This document shows, piece by piece, positions 49,158 through 61,449 of a stretch of DNA of 64,000 nt. The translations under genes were made by a program, and so were the position numbers. The stretch is from contig QVOM02000112.1 in assembly GCA_003586115.2 (NCBI GenBank), forward strand, positions 44,083,487 through 44,147,486, written 5' to 3'. Every line of letters begins with the position of its first letter. The first letter of the stretch is position 1. This DNA is from Salvator merianae (lineage: Eukaryota; Chordata; Lepidosauria; Squamata; Teiidae). The notes under the pieces were generated by a model that made no database searches, had not been told where the DNA came from, and saw nothing but the letters and a program-made list of their open reading frames with translations.

Positions 49158-52100
49158 TAACTGTGTTCTTTAGGAAATGCACTAATGACTTTAAAACAAC
49201 AGCTGCTTTGTGGTTTTCCTTCAAAACAAGTTATGTAGCAGAGAACAACTGTACATGTGGAGACAAAGGACCATGTGAACAAAAAGTTGTCCAATTCTTA
49301 CATAATACAACAGACTGGCTTGCTGTGATGCCCCAACCAATTCTGTGTGTACTGGTAAAAATATAAAGGCTTCTCTGAAACTGCACACCTGGAGTTCCTC
49401 TCATATCAGTTTCAAGTAAATACAGCACTTTTATGGACATAAAAATGAAGAATTGTAACAATTTAAAATGAATAAAAATAGAATTAATTTATAGAATTTG
49501 TAATGTGTGTATAGAGCAAGTATTACAGTTTTCTTTACTTATTTATTGAAGGGTTTTTTTGTGTGTGTTTTTTTAAATAGCATTTGCTTTGTTTATTTAT
49601 TTAAATTCCCAGGGAGGTTTTCAGGATAAAGTGATAAGAAAATATATCAAAACAAAAATACTAAAGATATCATTTCACAATGTAAGTGATTTGCCATCCT
49701 TATTAAATCAAATCTAGACAAACATTCTTTTCAGGAAGTGAAAATATTGGAAGGTGGAAAAAGGCAGTATGTTGCATGGACAACTTTGTACTATTTATTA
49801 TTTTTATGAGAAGAACAGTATTATCTCACCTGAATGTTCTCCATTATAAATGTATTTTGTATTAAATAACAGTTATTGATTTTGATGTGGTCAACTCTGA
49901 ATCCATTTAAGCAGAGGATTTCAGTCCAATCTGAATTTCCATTCTATGATTTACAGTTTACCAATGAAAATTATCTAGCCTTCAAGTAACCATGGAAACA
50001 ATGGAGTAATGATACACTTGTCAGGAAGGGAATTCGCTCTGGCAGCACTTATGCATATGAATTAGTGAATGTAATATGGTGAACGCAAATTTGCCTTATA
50101 AGGATTTTTATGCATATGTACATATGGCCACTTGTGATAGTTCACAGATGTTTTCCTTTCATTTGAGAGGCCAAGCACTGAATAACTGTTAACACTGCAG
50201 CTGAAACAGGAGGAGGATGTCACTTTCTGACATTTGTATGAACTGTTGCTGCTGGAGGAGCTGCCTTCTTTACACAGGACCTTATTCCACTGAAGCACAA
50301 CCAGTATGGAGGTCAATTCATAAAGATGACTTGCAAGTGATCTACGAGTGATGCGAGGTTAGTATATGTTACAGCTCCAGCAAGAGAGAAGGAAATGATG
50401 GCAAATCATTCAACAACACCATTCCAGAAAGTTCATTCAGACAGACTGCTGCATGGGACTGCAGCAATGAAGATAACAGAGCTATTAACATTTAGAATGT
50501 GGCTCAGGGGCATCTTCATCAATACAGACTTGACACAGCCTGTAGCTGAAGCAGCTTCCTATCTCCTTTGCTTCTAGGCCACTTAATAAACAGCCATGTC
50601 TGTGCTAAGGTAAGTGCCCCTCCTCATGAACCGACCACTATGGGCAGGTGCAAACAGTCCACAGTATGAGGCTGGAATAGTCAGTGGAATAGTGACTTCA
50701 GAATCATCCCAAGTGAGTCAACCCTTAGGCAACTTTCCTATGGCCCCCATGCTCTGGGGGGCACAAGTAGAGTTTGAAAGTGCAGAATGCTGAGATGATA
50801 AGCAGATTTGTTTCCACAACCCTGGAAAAACCAAGGGTGTTCCTCATGACCAGATGCAGAGTCTGTGTCACCCAACAGATGAACACAAACTAAAGCTACT
50901 TGGCTAATGATACTCCTAGCACTGCCTGTTAGTATGACACCTCAGTAGTGGACTACCTGCTAATATATTGTACACTATGTAGAACATTATTAAACATACA
51001 TAGATAGGAGAATATCCATTTATATGACACTGGTTGAAACAAACAGAATTAAGTGTCAGATCAGTTTTGCTGCTGGTTTTATGTGGCCTATAGCCAACAG
51101 AGAATGAGTGGTCTTGCTAAACAACACTTTATCCTAGTCACTTGACTCCCAGCTTTAGTCTCTTAAACTTCACTTTACAGACAATGTGTTCCTTAAACAG
51201 TATTTTTAAAATTAATACTGGTTTAATTAAAGCTAATTGAAAATGCAAGAACTCATTTCATTTTGCATTTAGTTTAGAAACATCAGACCCTTTAAATGAA
51301 GCAGAAATTAATACTAACAATAAACAACACAATGCTGCAAATCTGATGCTCTAGTTTCAACAAGCCATCTCTAGTATTTCCAGTTAGTGCTCACAATGAA
51401 AAGAAATGCACAGTTTAAAAAAAGGTTCCTCAACGGTGTCTCAGAGGTGGTTGAGAGATGGGATTGTCACATATCAGTGTGCCCAGTGTGCTCATCCCAC
51501 TCTAATAGATATAAAAGGTTGTGGGGGGGGGGGACTACTTCCAAGGCACATAAAAGATAGACAGGAAATGGATGCAAAAAGGATGAGAAAATTAGTGCCA
51601 CCTGCTTCTATCTCCAAGATGCTTTAGAACTATTTTTACTATGTATGAACACAGTCTAACTTTGATTCAATAGCATGGTGGAAATTAGCTTTTACAGTTG
51701 CATTTTTAATTCCAGTTTATTCCTACATTCTAAGGAATTCGAAACAACCCAAAAAGCAAAACACTAGAACATTTCAGCTTGGTCATAAAAATGATAAAGA
51801 CAGAATGCAATAATGTTATAATGCAATAATAATATTAATTTGTTTAATGGACTTTGAACAGTCATAGGCTTACCTGTAACCTGAACTCACTGAGTGATGG
51901 GCCTAACACAACTCATTTTGCAAAGCATTTGACAGGATCAACTTCATTAAGAAGTCAATGGATTGACAATATGATGACTAAGAAAGTTGTGGTGCCTGGG
52001 AGACAGATACAACAACCTCAACATTCCAAACGTGAACAGTAGCAAAATAATTTCCAACTTATTTGAGTTCATTTATTTATACAAATAAGCTCAAGAGGAT

Positions 52101-53450
52101 TGGAAGTCCCAGCCCTATTTACCCAAGCAATGACTCTTAAGGTCAAAGGATCTGAAGCAATATCTTAGGAGACAGTTGCGTGCAGAGAGAAAAGTAGAAA
52201 AAAACTAGTCCTTACAAATAATCAAATCTCTTGATGCTTGGGACTTTATACATCGACAAGGTGTCAACACATTTATTGGGGGCAGTTTGGGTTTATATAG
52301 ATTGGCATGTATAGATGTGCCAACACAATTAATATTATGTAACAATACATTTCAAAATGTCTCACTATAAAACAACTTTATTATTTCCTAAGAATTTTTT
52401 GAGCAAAATGTGGCTACCATTTCAAGGAAAGAATTATGCAAACATTCTTGTGAATAAACATGTTTCCATAATATGCCTTAGCAAAGTAAAGTTCTTTTGC
52501 ACAAACTGTTGCACAATATCACTATCTACCTATGGATTTCTGTGTAACATCTTAAGCATTAAATCCAGAAGTGCATTTTTAGGGCACTTTATAAAATAAA
52601 CAGCCTGACCAAGCTGACAAAGTTGCATGACTTGAGCAATATCTCCATTGCTTGCAAACAGCAGCAGTTCTGGAATTATCCATTACAAATCGCTTAATCC
52701 AATCCAAGAAACCCTTTGCTGCATTCCTGTCAGCTAATTACATATTCAGTTCCATAAGAAAAAAATAAGTCCTGATCAAAACAGATATACTTATTTATGT
52801 TACACAATTGGCATCATTAATCTTTATTTTGTTCAATATATTCTTTTCTTTTTTCATGACAATGTGACATTAATTGTATGAACAGATGAAACAAAAGTTC
52901 TAGATGGAAAATCAAGTACAAACAATGAAGGAAGAAGGGAAAGCAGCCAAAGACTAAATTGCTACCATGATATTAATTTTCATGATGACAGTCTTTACTG
53001 ATTAATCATTTGATTAATACATCATATCCATCTTCCTAAAAACATATGTAAAAATAGAAAAAACAACAATAAAATATATTAATTTTTTTTTTTCTGTTGT
53101 GTTGAAAAAAAATATAGAACATAGAAATCCAAGGGCTTAATATTTAAGCAAACATACTAAATATTAGGATAGATAAATCACATTTCTTCACAATTGGCCC
53201 CCTGAAATAAGTTCAAGGATAATAGAGGAAAATAAAGCAAGAATTGCATCTCAGAAAGCAGCATAATGACTTCGCATGAACTCCAGTCATCTACAAGGTT
53301 TATCTCAGCATGGAAAGAGCACAGCCTCCATATAAAAACAGAAAATGATGGTATGTATAAGATGATTGCAATTGTCAGATCACGGCTATCATAAATGACA
53401 ACCACAAAGAATGACATGGTCTAATCCTTAAAAGGCAGGATACCAATCTA

Positions 53451-53911
53451 AAAGTCTTTCTGCATTTACCTTGCTGTGATCCAGATCAGGTTTGGACTGG
53501 AATAGTGCTGCCTGCAACAGCTGCTTCAGCCCAGCTCCCACACTAGCCCTAAAGCTCACATGAGCTTTGAACCTGGCCTCCAAGGGCTCCGAAAGCTAGA
53601 ATCCATTTCAGAAGTGTGCTTTGGTGTGCCACTCAAATGGATCTCCCAGTAGTCTGAAAAAATGACAGCATGCCTTCTGCATGCCTCTATGATCCATACT
53701 GCTCCATGCTAGTACGCTGGTGGACCTGTTTAATCAGGTCCACTGGTAATCCAGATCAGAAGCCTTCTGATGTGAATTAGGCTCCATCTGGTATAGATGG
53801 AGCATATTAGCTGTGGGTGGGGTCACTCTAGCTTGGCACTAGCATGTGGGCATGAGAAGCTCTGAAGAGGACTATGGGGGACCAGAACATAGGTAAATGC
53901 AGAAAGTTTCG
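53451..53911. mobile_element. Harbinger-like MITE
   Basis: About 461 bp with termini AAAGTCTTTCTGCATTTACC and GGTAAATGCAGAAAGTTTC, which are good inverted repeats of each other. Core blocks include TGATCCAGATCAGG, AGCTCACATGAGCTTTGAACC and TTTAATCAGGTCCACTGG. Confidence 0.83.
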
Positions 53912-54004
53912 ACCATTTACTGTGATGCATGAGTATGAGAACAGTTACCATTCCAATTGGTTCTTCAGTTTATTTATTTTTGTTTTTTAAACAAGTGTAG
54001 TTCA

Positions 54005-54095
54005 GGGGATGTCAGATATTTCTGAACTAGAATTCACATCATTACATGCTAGTTCCCTGTACCTCAGGAATGTTTGGGAGGGCACAGGCGAACTA
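54005..54095. mobile_element. Degenerate palindromic MITE (same type as 9.9 kb)
   Basis: GAACTAGAATTCACATCATTAC followed by AATGTTTGGGAGGGCACAGG resembles the 'actacaactcccatcat' arm and 'acatctggagggcacagg' end of the reptilian palindromic repeat. It is short and diverged. Confidence 0.4.
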
Positions 54096-54888
54096 ATCTA
54101 ATATAGTTAAAGGAAATATTTTTTTTCTTCCCCCTAAAGTATAAAAATTAGGTAAGAAGATAAATATCATCAGTATATGAGTATGTTCTCACATGCAATT
54201 TTAGATGGTGATCTGGAGACCTTGGGACACACAGAAATATAAAAAAAACTTTACGCCATTACGAGGTCTCTTGAAGTTTCTGCTTGGGCATCCCTTTTGC
54301 AGACTTGACAAAATCACCTCAGGGCAAGAAGCAATTACAGTCAGATGGGGTGGGATGGTTATGAGGCTCCTGAGCCAATCCCAGCCTGCTGCCACCAGTG
54401 ACCAATCAGGTTCATGAAAAATCAGTCCAGCCACAATCAATGGGAGGTGAGGACAGTTGGTAATGAAACGAGACATGGAAGGTAATGATGAGCGATAGAA
54501 GGTCTATTTTTATATTGTATGACATTTATTTTTAGTGCATCTGCAGACTGGGCCACACCTGAGAAAGAAACACTCAAAATCTGCTCTGTGTGATCAGACC
54601 CCATATCTCCCTGTGATTTGTCTCTTTTGGAGATTTACCACTATTTTACTATTAATAAGTAAAGACTACACCAAGCAAACGTCAGCTCTGGGTGCCTGTT
54701 GTAATACAAATTTTCTTTAAAAAAAGAAATATATATATATATAGCACTTTAATCTGAAAGCTGAAGTTATTATTTTCAGTTATGAGAGGTCTTTCTAAAA
54801 AAAAAAAAATCTTAGAAAAGTGCTACCTTGAGAAACAAATAGAGCTGACAAATATCTCAAGATTTGTAAATATGAAGGCATGTGATGC

Positions 54889-54915
54889 AAAATAAATAAA
54901 TAAATAAATAAATAA
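54889..54915 (+). repeat. (AAAT)n microsatellite
   Basis: Six to seven AAAT units. Confidence 0.85.
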
Positions 54916-55187
54916 CCACACATGCATAGTTGTTAAAACGTTGTAAAATACAGATAATTTACTTGAGCTCTCTCTTTATTTTATTTTTTTCTTTGGGTTC
55001 TCTTTACATGATTTCCAGACTTATGGAAGTGTCTGGGCTGTGGTGAATAGGAACCAAATACTAAATCAGCACATGACTGAAATGGCTGACGATTTGCTAG
55101 AAAAGCCTCTTCCATCCATCTGTCTTCCACAAGCTTTCTTTATGTGAATCGTCTCCCAGACATATTATTATCTTGTATGCAGACTAA

Positions 55188-55540
55188 GGCCCTTTCTGCA
55201 CTTACCTAACAGTGATCAGGATCAGCTGGTCTGGATCAAGCAATCCACTCCAAGTGGGAACAGATTGCTTTGGATCAGATGAAGGCCCTCCATATTGGGA
55301 TGGCTGTTCCATTCCAGTTTGTAGAAATGACCTCTGAAAGCCAGGATACCCATTTTGATAGCATGCCTTGTTGCACCTCTGAAATTGGACCACAAAAGTG
55401 TGCTGTCTGCATGCCTCCTTGGTCTGGTTTACCTCTGGGAACTACGCCGGTGGACCTGGCTAAACAGGTCCACCAATACTCTGGGTCTAGACTGGACCAG
55501 GAGGCCATTTGGGGCCTCCAGGTGCAAACTACACTTGGTT
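55188..55540. mobile_element. Harbinger-like MITE, right end missing
   Basis: The left terminus GGCCCTTTCTGCACTTACC is preceded by TAA. The core has AGTGATCAGGATCAGCTGGT, AAGCAATCCACTCC and GGTGGACCTGGCTAAACAGG. No right terminus is found; similarity fades near 55540. Confidence 0.78.
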
Positions 55541-56051
55541 TTAAAATACTGAATATTAATCACCTTCAGTTCTGTGGCCAACCAATCACACACATGAACC
55601 TATGAGGAGAACAGGTACAGAGATGACATTTGAGAACTTGAGTTGCCATACATAATATTATACATGCATTGAATCAGATTAAGCTGTGATGAAATCACTT
55701 CAGAATGTGAGCTTGTGTGTCAGTGTGCAGTATTTTCAAATGAATCCACATTTTGTTTTTGCATAGTGCCTTTTCCAGACATCCAAGTGTGTTGCTTCTT
55801 CCAACCCCCCTTTTTAGGTGTGCCAATATTGTGGATTTACAGAAGTCAGATGTGGCCATTCCAGGGAAGGGTGAGAGGGTATTTTTTTGTTGTTGTAAAA
55901 GGAGTAAGTCATTTAGAGTGGTGCTAGTACTCTAGGCTGTCAGAGCTCTGTAAGAAGATGACCAGTGTGCACCACTGCATATAACTAACTGGAAGAGCTT
56001 ACATTAAAATATAGGGAGCCAAGGCAGTTCTGGTAGCTCTGTAGCCTCTCT

Positions 56052-56093
56052 AAACAAAACAAAACAAAACAAAACAAAACAAAACAACAACAA
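56052..56093 (+). repeat. (AAAAC)n microsatellite
   Basis: About seven AAAAC units followed by CAA units. Confidence 0.88.
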
Positions 56094-56579
56094 AGGTACA
56101 AAGTGACTGTCTGCTGAAGGAAATATGTTTGTATTTAGCCTTTAGCACAGTGGAGCCCTGCGGAGGCATCCAGTTTGAACAAGCATTTTTTCTGCCTCTT
56201 TTGTTGCCACTGTTGTTGTTGTTGCTCTTTTAATAGGCTTGACAGTTTCTTTTTTTACAGGAATGCACTTCTGGATTCATTGCATGTTTGTCAGTTTACA
56301 GTTTAGTGCATGAATGCAGTTGAGCACTGGAACAATGGGAAAGAGCTGTTGATTGCCATGCTGTGCTGACTAATCAATTATGGAAGGAGGAGTTTAAGAC
56401 AGGTTGTGGTAGGGTGGAGTGCCTGTCCTGATAACAAGCATATTAGATGTACTTTAACTATTCAGATCAGTCCTTGCCTCAAAACTCAAGCAATTTCATC
56501 CAGAATGTAGCTATAACCTTTGAAAACACACATAGACCATATTTATTACTTTATTATTACCTTTTTTAAAGGTGTTCAT

Positions 56580-56632
56580 AAGCTTTTTATTTTATTTATT
56601 TAGGAATTTATATGTTACCCTTCAGCAGTGCA
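56580..56632 (-). mobile_element. Possible retroposon tail (SINE/LINE 3' end)
   Basis: Read on the minus strand: a CTGAAGGGTAACATATAAATTCC stretch and then AAATAAATAAAATAAAA, similar in layout to the tail of the SINE at 33.7 kb (GGCAGGGTTTATACTCTAA, then an A/T repeat). It is too short to classify firmly. Confidence 0.35.
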
Positions 56633-58115
56633 GGTCATAATAACAAAAAGATACAGGATAATGCTAAAACATATTTAAAATATGGGTTCTTTTATCACTC
56701 AATCTTTCTGAAGCTTTTGGTAGCAAGGAGGTATACTGTGTGACTAGTGAATCTGTGGTGGATTCCAACTTTGCAGGACTTCTATGCTCCATTTTGTGGT
56801 GTCTAGATATAACCAAAGACTAGTTAAGGCAAAATAAAGTAGTAAGTATTTTATATCTAATTTACTTCAAAATATGAAATAATTGGCTTAGCTGCAACAT
56901 CTTTGAAACTGGCATTTTCATATAATAGTCAAAAAGAAATTATAGTCATTTCTTTGGTCTAGGTCAGAAACATCAGTCTTTGACATTATAGCTTGCTTTA
57001 CTAATTAGCTTATGTGACTTATGACAATTAGAATACAATCAGGTAGATGTATTCCTTCAGCCAAATGGTTCTTTTAAAATTATTCATTAGAGAAGTCTCA
57101 TCACAGAAACTCCCTGCATAACAGTTCATGTTCAAATCAATTGGATTTATTCCCCTGAATATATTTTTAAAAACTAACATTACAACTAATTACATTTAAA
57201 GTTTTAAAATTAACAAATCAGATATGAACGAACAAAGCTAAACATAATCTCCCAAACTAATTTTTTGAGAATTCAAGCACAAACATAATATGATGTTCAG
57301 TGTTTCATAACTTCAATCTATGAGGAAGATTTTCAGGAAATAATACAAAACAATCAAAATCAAACTTAGGCAGAACCAAATCAATATCAATTGCATGCTG
57401 TCTTATTTCTTTATCTGCTGTCACTACCCAAAGCAGGACACAGGATGCAGCCAGACTGGGCCTAAAATCTGGGATTATCCCAGCACTATATTGGGATTGC
57501 CACATGTATCCATGGCAATCCATGCTTTGACAGTGAAATGAAAATATGAATTCTGTTTGTGTACATCCCTAATAAGAATCAATAATAAATTACTTAACAC
57601 GTCCTTCATTTAAACTTAGAAGTAGAAAACAAAGAATAAAGTGACCCTTATTTTAATTGTGATTTTCTAAAAGTTTACCTTACAGCATCGACAAATGCCT
57701 TTCATTAGACCATTGCTTGCTTGGAAAAGATCTGTACTTAAATGAATAAAGTATTTCAGGCTATATGTATTATTTAACAGGGGTCTTTATAATAATTGGG
57801 ACTTTATAATAGTCTGTCTCCCTGTGAACCTTAATGAAGAATGAGCATTCTATGTTTGTCCTTTTTTGTCACAACAGATACTAGTTAGAATTTGTTCTGT
57901 AAGATTCACTGCTATTTCTATGAATATTGTAAAACTCACTTGGGGTTAATTTATCCCTTCTGTCAAGGCTGCAGCATAGAAAGTTACAGAATTTATTTGA
58001 TGTTTATCCCCACTTTCAACATCCCACAGTTTTGTTCTACAAACACTTGAACTCTCTGAGAGTAACAATCCAAGATTAAGTATTTACATTCATGTACAAA
58101 AGAATTTATGTACAA

Positions 58116-58172
58116 AAGCCGCCCCGAGTCTTCGGAGAGGGGCGGCATACAAATCCAATCCAATAAATAAAT
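58116..58172 (+). mobile_element. Very short L2/CR1-type LINE 3' end with hairpin
   Basis: Contains GCCGCCCC and GGGGCGGC flanking GAGTCTTCGGAGA, a perfect 8-bp stem, followed by ATACAAATCCAATCC and an AATAAATAAAT tail. This is the 3' recognition hairpin and tail of a squamate LINE family, cut to under 60 bp by 5' truncation. Confidence 0.72.
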
Positions 58173-58390
58173 TGCAGTTTAATTGTAGAGTCACTATCCT
58201 TAACACATATGGAATCAAAATACGTGTAAACTTAGAGATAAAATTTCTTTTCAGGAAGCATGCTTATTGAATAGATACTCAGATTAATACTCTAATCTTG
58301 ACTGCCTGGTGCATAGCATATTGTAAATATAATGCAGTATTACACCTGTGCTATTTTCATAAAGTATAGAAATAAACTATCGCCATATTC

Positions 58391-58805
58391 AGGTGTTCAT
58401 GGAATGTAGACAGGAGTAGGATGCCCCAAATGGTGTCCTGGTCCAGTTTACCAGTGGATTTCTTTTTCAAGGTCTAATAGAGATCTTGGTGTTGGTATAC
58501 CAGCATGTAGACAGCATGCCTCTGTAGTCCAATATACCACAGAGGATCCCTTTCAGTGGTGCAACGCTGGAGTTCCCCTCAGAAGCTCCAAAGGCCAAGA
58601 ACTTCCACTGGCCTTTGGAACTTTCAGAGGCTCCTCATGACAGTTCCAAAGCTGACACAAGCATTTGAACCAGCATGGTGTGCAACAGGTCATCCAAGTG
58701 TGGATGGCCTTGTTTCATGCCAGGAGCAAGCTGACACAGCTTGGGATGGATTGCTTATTCTGGAGCACTAGGACTGCACCAATGAAAGTAAGTGTAGGAA
58801 CAGCC
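58391..58805. mobile_element. Harbinger-like MITE (left end degenerate)
   Basis: The right terminus GAAAGTAAGTGTAGGAACAGCC is followed by TTA. The core has GGTCCAGTTTACCAGTGGAT, TGCATGCC-like blocks near 58510 and GGGATGGATTGCTTATTCTGG. The left end near 58391 is weak. Confidence 0.7.
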
Positions 58806-59234
58806 TTAATATGCTTTTCAATATGCTTTTGAACTGTTAACCATGACTCGCCAATCTGTAAAGAAAGTTTATAGGAAAAAGATCTACATATAGGGGAAAT
58901 TTCCTACATACAGGGAAGTTTCTAAACACATGCAACTGAATTACTTAAACCTCATTCTAAGCTGCACCAACACTGACAACAAAAGTCATCAACAAAAGAT
59001 TGTTCAGTGGCCATTGCTTTCTAAGGATACATGCAGGGGTCAGCACACCTGGAGTGAAATGGGCAAGCCTCACCTTGGGAAAATCACTTTCATAATTATG
59101 TTATCTCTCCTGCCATATAAATACATTAAACATGTGTACTCTACACTGAGTTCCCTGCCCACTGACCATAACAAAAAGCAGAATGCTGAAATTACAGCCT
59201 TCTCTCTCCATTCCAACACCATGTTTAATGATCA

Positions 59235-59256
59235 CGCACACACATACACACACATC
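59235..59256 (+). repeat. Short (CA)n-like microsatellite
   Basis: Interrupted CA units over about 22 bp. Confidence 0.65.
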
Positions 59257-60937
59257 AGTTAAATCTGAAGGTAACTCAGGCACGCTTTCTATTTCAGCTT
59301 CTTGAGATGAATTTAGTTTCCATAGGATCTACTTTCACAAATAATAATAATAATAAACCCAATTCTAATTAACTCAAAACTAGGTAAAGCAAAGATATAA
59401 TAGAGCATGCAACTTCTTTACCATGTGTTTGTTCATCTTTGGCTTAGTTTCTTAAAGAACCAAACAGCAGCTGAGCTTGCTGGGAAATTCACTTCTTTCA
59501 GATTAGTTGATGCAGCTCAGGTCAACTGGGCAGCTGATTCGCAGGCAGACAGTGAAATGGTTATATTCTGGGACCCATCCTTTTTTTACAAGATAATTTT
59601 GCCATGCCATAAAACAGATGCCGCTGCACAGTCACCATTAGGTCTACCTGAGTATGGATCTTCAGTCTTATCAGAGACAAAAAGGTGGAATTTCCTGTAA
59701 GCTTAGACATATTGCTCAAAGACTTCAAGAACAACCCATGTAAACAGCCCTTCCCCCATGTTTCATTTTTGACTTCTGAATATGACATCTGTATTTGCCA
59801 GAAAGGAATGGCTGCTTTACATGCCATCCCAAATATCATTTTGGAGACAGTTTCTAAGATTTCGTGAATGTACCATCATAACCACCATGCTTTTCATTGT
59901 GTTTGATAGTTCTAGATGCACACTTCAAACAAGAAAGGCTGACAGACAGAAACAGATGCATATTCATAGACAGATTGATATATATTTATATTTTGAGGAG
60001 ATGTTCATAAGCCAACCAAAGCAGTCACTTTTCCTATCTAGAGTTCTATTATATGGTAATTCCAATTTTCTCCTTCTTTCCTTATGTTCATAACCCTTCT
60101 GTACTGATACAGAAAAACAAAACAAAATTCTTGTCCTAATAATCTCAAAACAGCCAGCCCACACTAATTGACCTTCACATTTAAGTTCATTACCTCTAAA
60201 TCTAATCAACTCCTAGGACATCTGAGTACTTAACTATGCCAAGATTAAAGGCTCTGCATTCATGACTATTTTGAATTAACAGTTGAGGTATAAACAGGCA
60301 CTTCTTCATTCCAAATGATTTAATGAATGTTATCACTTCCAAACAGAATACCTTTACTCACACCCTCTGATTTATTTCATTTTCATTTTGAAATCAATTC
60401 ACAGAATGAGGCACTGACTGTTTCTCTGCATTTCTTTGTGTGTGCATACGTGTTTGTGTTTTACAGAAAGTCACAAAACTGGATTCTTGCCCTCACTTTT
60501 GAGAAAATGCATGCTTAGAGATTATTAAGTTATAAATATTCCTACACAAGCTACCTTTACTGAAATGAGTACTCAAAATTCCAAAGACAAGGTTTATACT
60601 TAATTGGAATTTATATATTTAGACCACTAGATGCTTGCATTTTCAATATACCAGTGTTTTTAGCATTTTATTTTCTACATTGACCTGAAACTATAGTGAA
60701 GGGCAGTACAGAAATCCCATAATAAACAAACATGCTTTTGAAGCCAAAGTTTGCTGAAACTGAATACAAGACAATGCCATTTTCTCACTGGGTGGAAGAA
60801 CAGAACACGTTTTGTTCTTCACAGCAGGTAGCAATCAGGAGCACCTTCAGCCTGCTCCCAATCACCATGGCTTCTGTGAAATGCAGAAGCACTGCACTAG
60901 GTAGCACCCCAATGCTCAGTAGCGTACAGCGCAAACA

Positions 60938-61449
60938 GGCCCTTTGTCTATGCTGTCTAGACACTAGTGTGGACCAGCGAGGTTCCCATCCACAGTTGAT
61001 ATACTTCATTCTCACTGAACAAAGCTAGGAACTAAGATAAGGTGCCAAAATGGCACCATATTCTGGTTCAAGTGTGAATCTTTTTAAAGAGGTTCATTAC
61101 TGCCCCAGTATTGATATTCTGGAACAAAAAGAGGTGTGGAAAGCACATTCCATAGTTCTGGAATACAATGGGGAGAAGTTTTGGTGGTGCACCGGGAACC
61201 ACCACTGGAATTGGTACCATCAAAAACAAAAACCCTAATATGTAACTTTGAAGGTCAGAAACAAATGTTTCTCGCCTTAAAAACCTGAGCATCAGCTTCA
61301 ACTGGTAGGCCAGCCCACGAAAGCTGGTCCTAGCCTTCAATCTCAGTGTCCAGAGTAAGATGTCTGAAATGCAGAAGCACTTAACATGGGCCAGACTACA
61401 AAGCCTGGAACAATGCAACATGGGGAACCCACACCATGCAGAAACACTG
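60938..61449. mobile_element. Harbinger-like MITE, 'TTATTCTGGAACAA' group, diverged
   Basis: About 512 bp. The left terminus GGCCCTTTGTCTATGCTG and right terminus CATGCAGAAACACT are degenerate. The core CCAAAATGGCACCATATTCTGG and CTTTTTAAAGAGGTTCATTAC match the copy at 47.0 kb. A 154-codon minus-strand frame across it is a chance frame with no family similarity. Confidence 0.7.
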
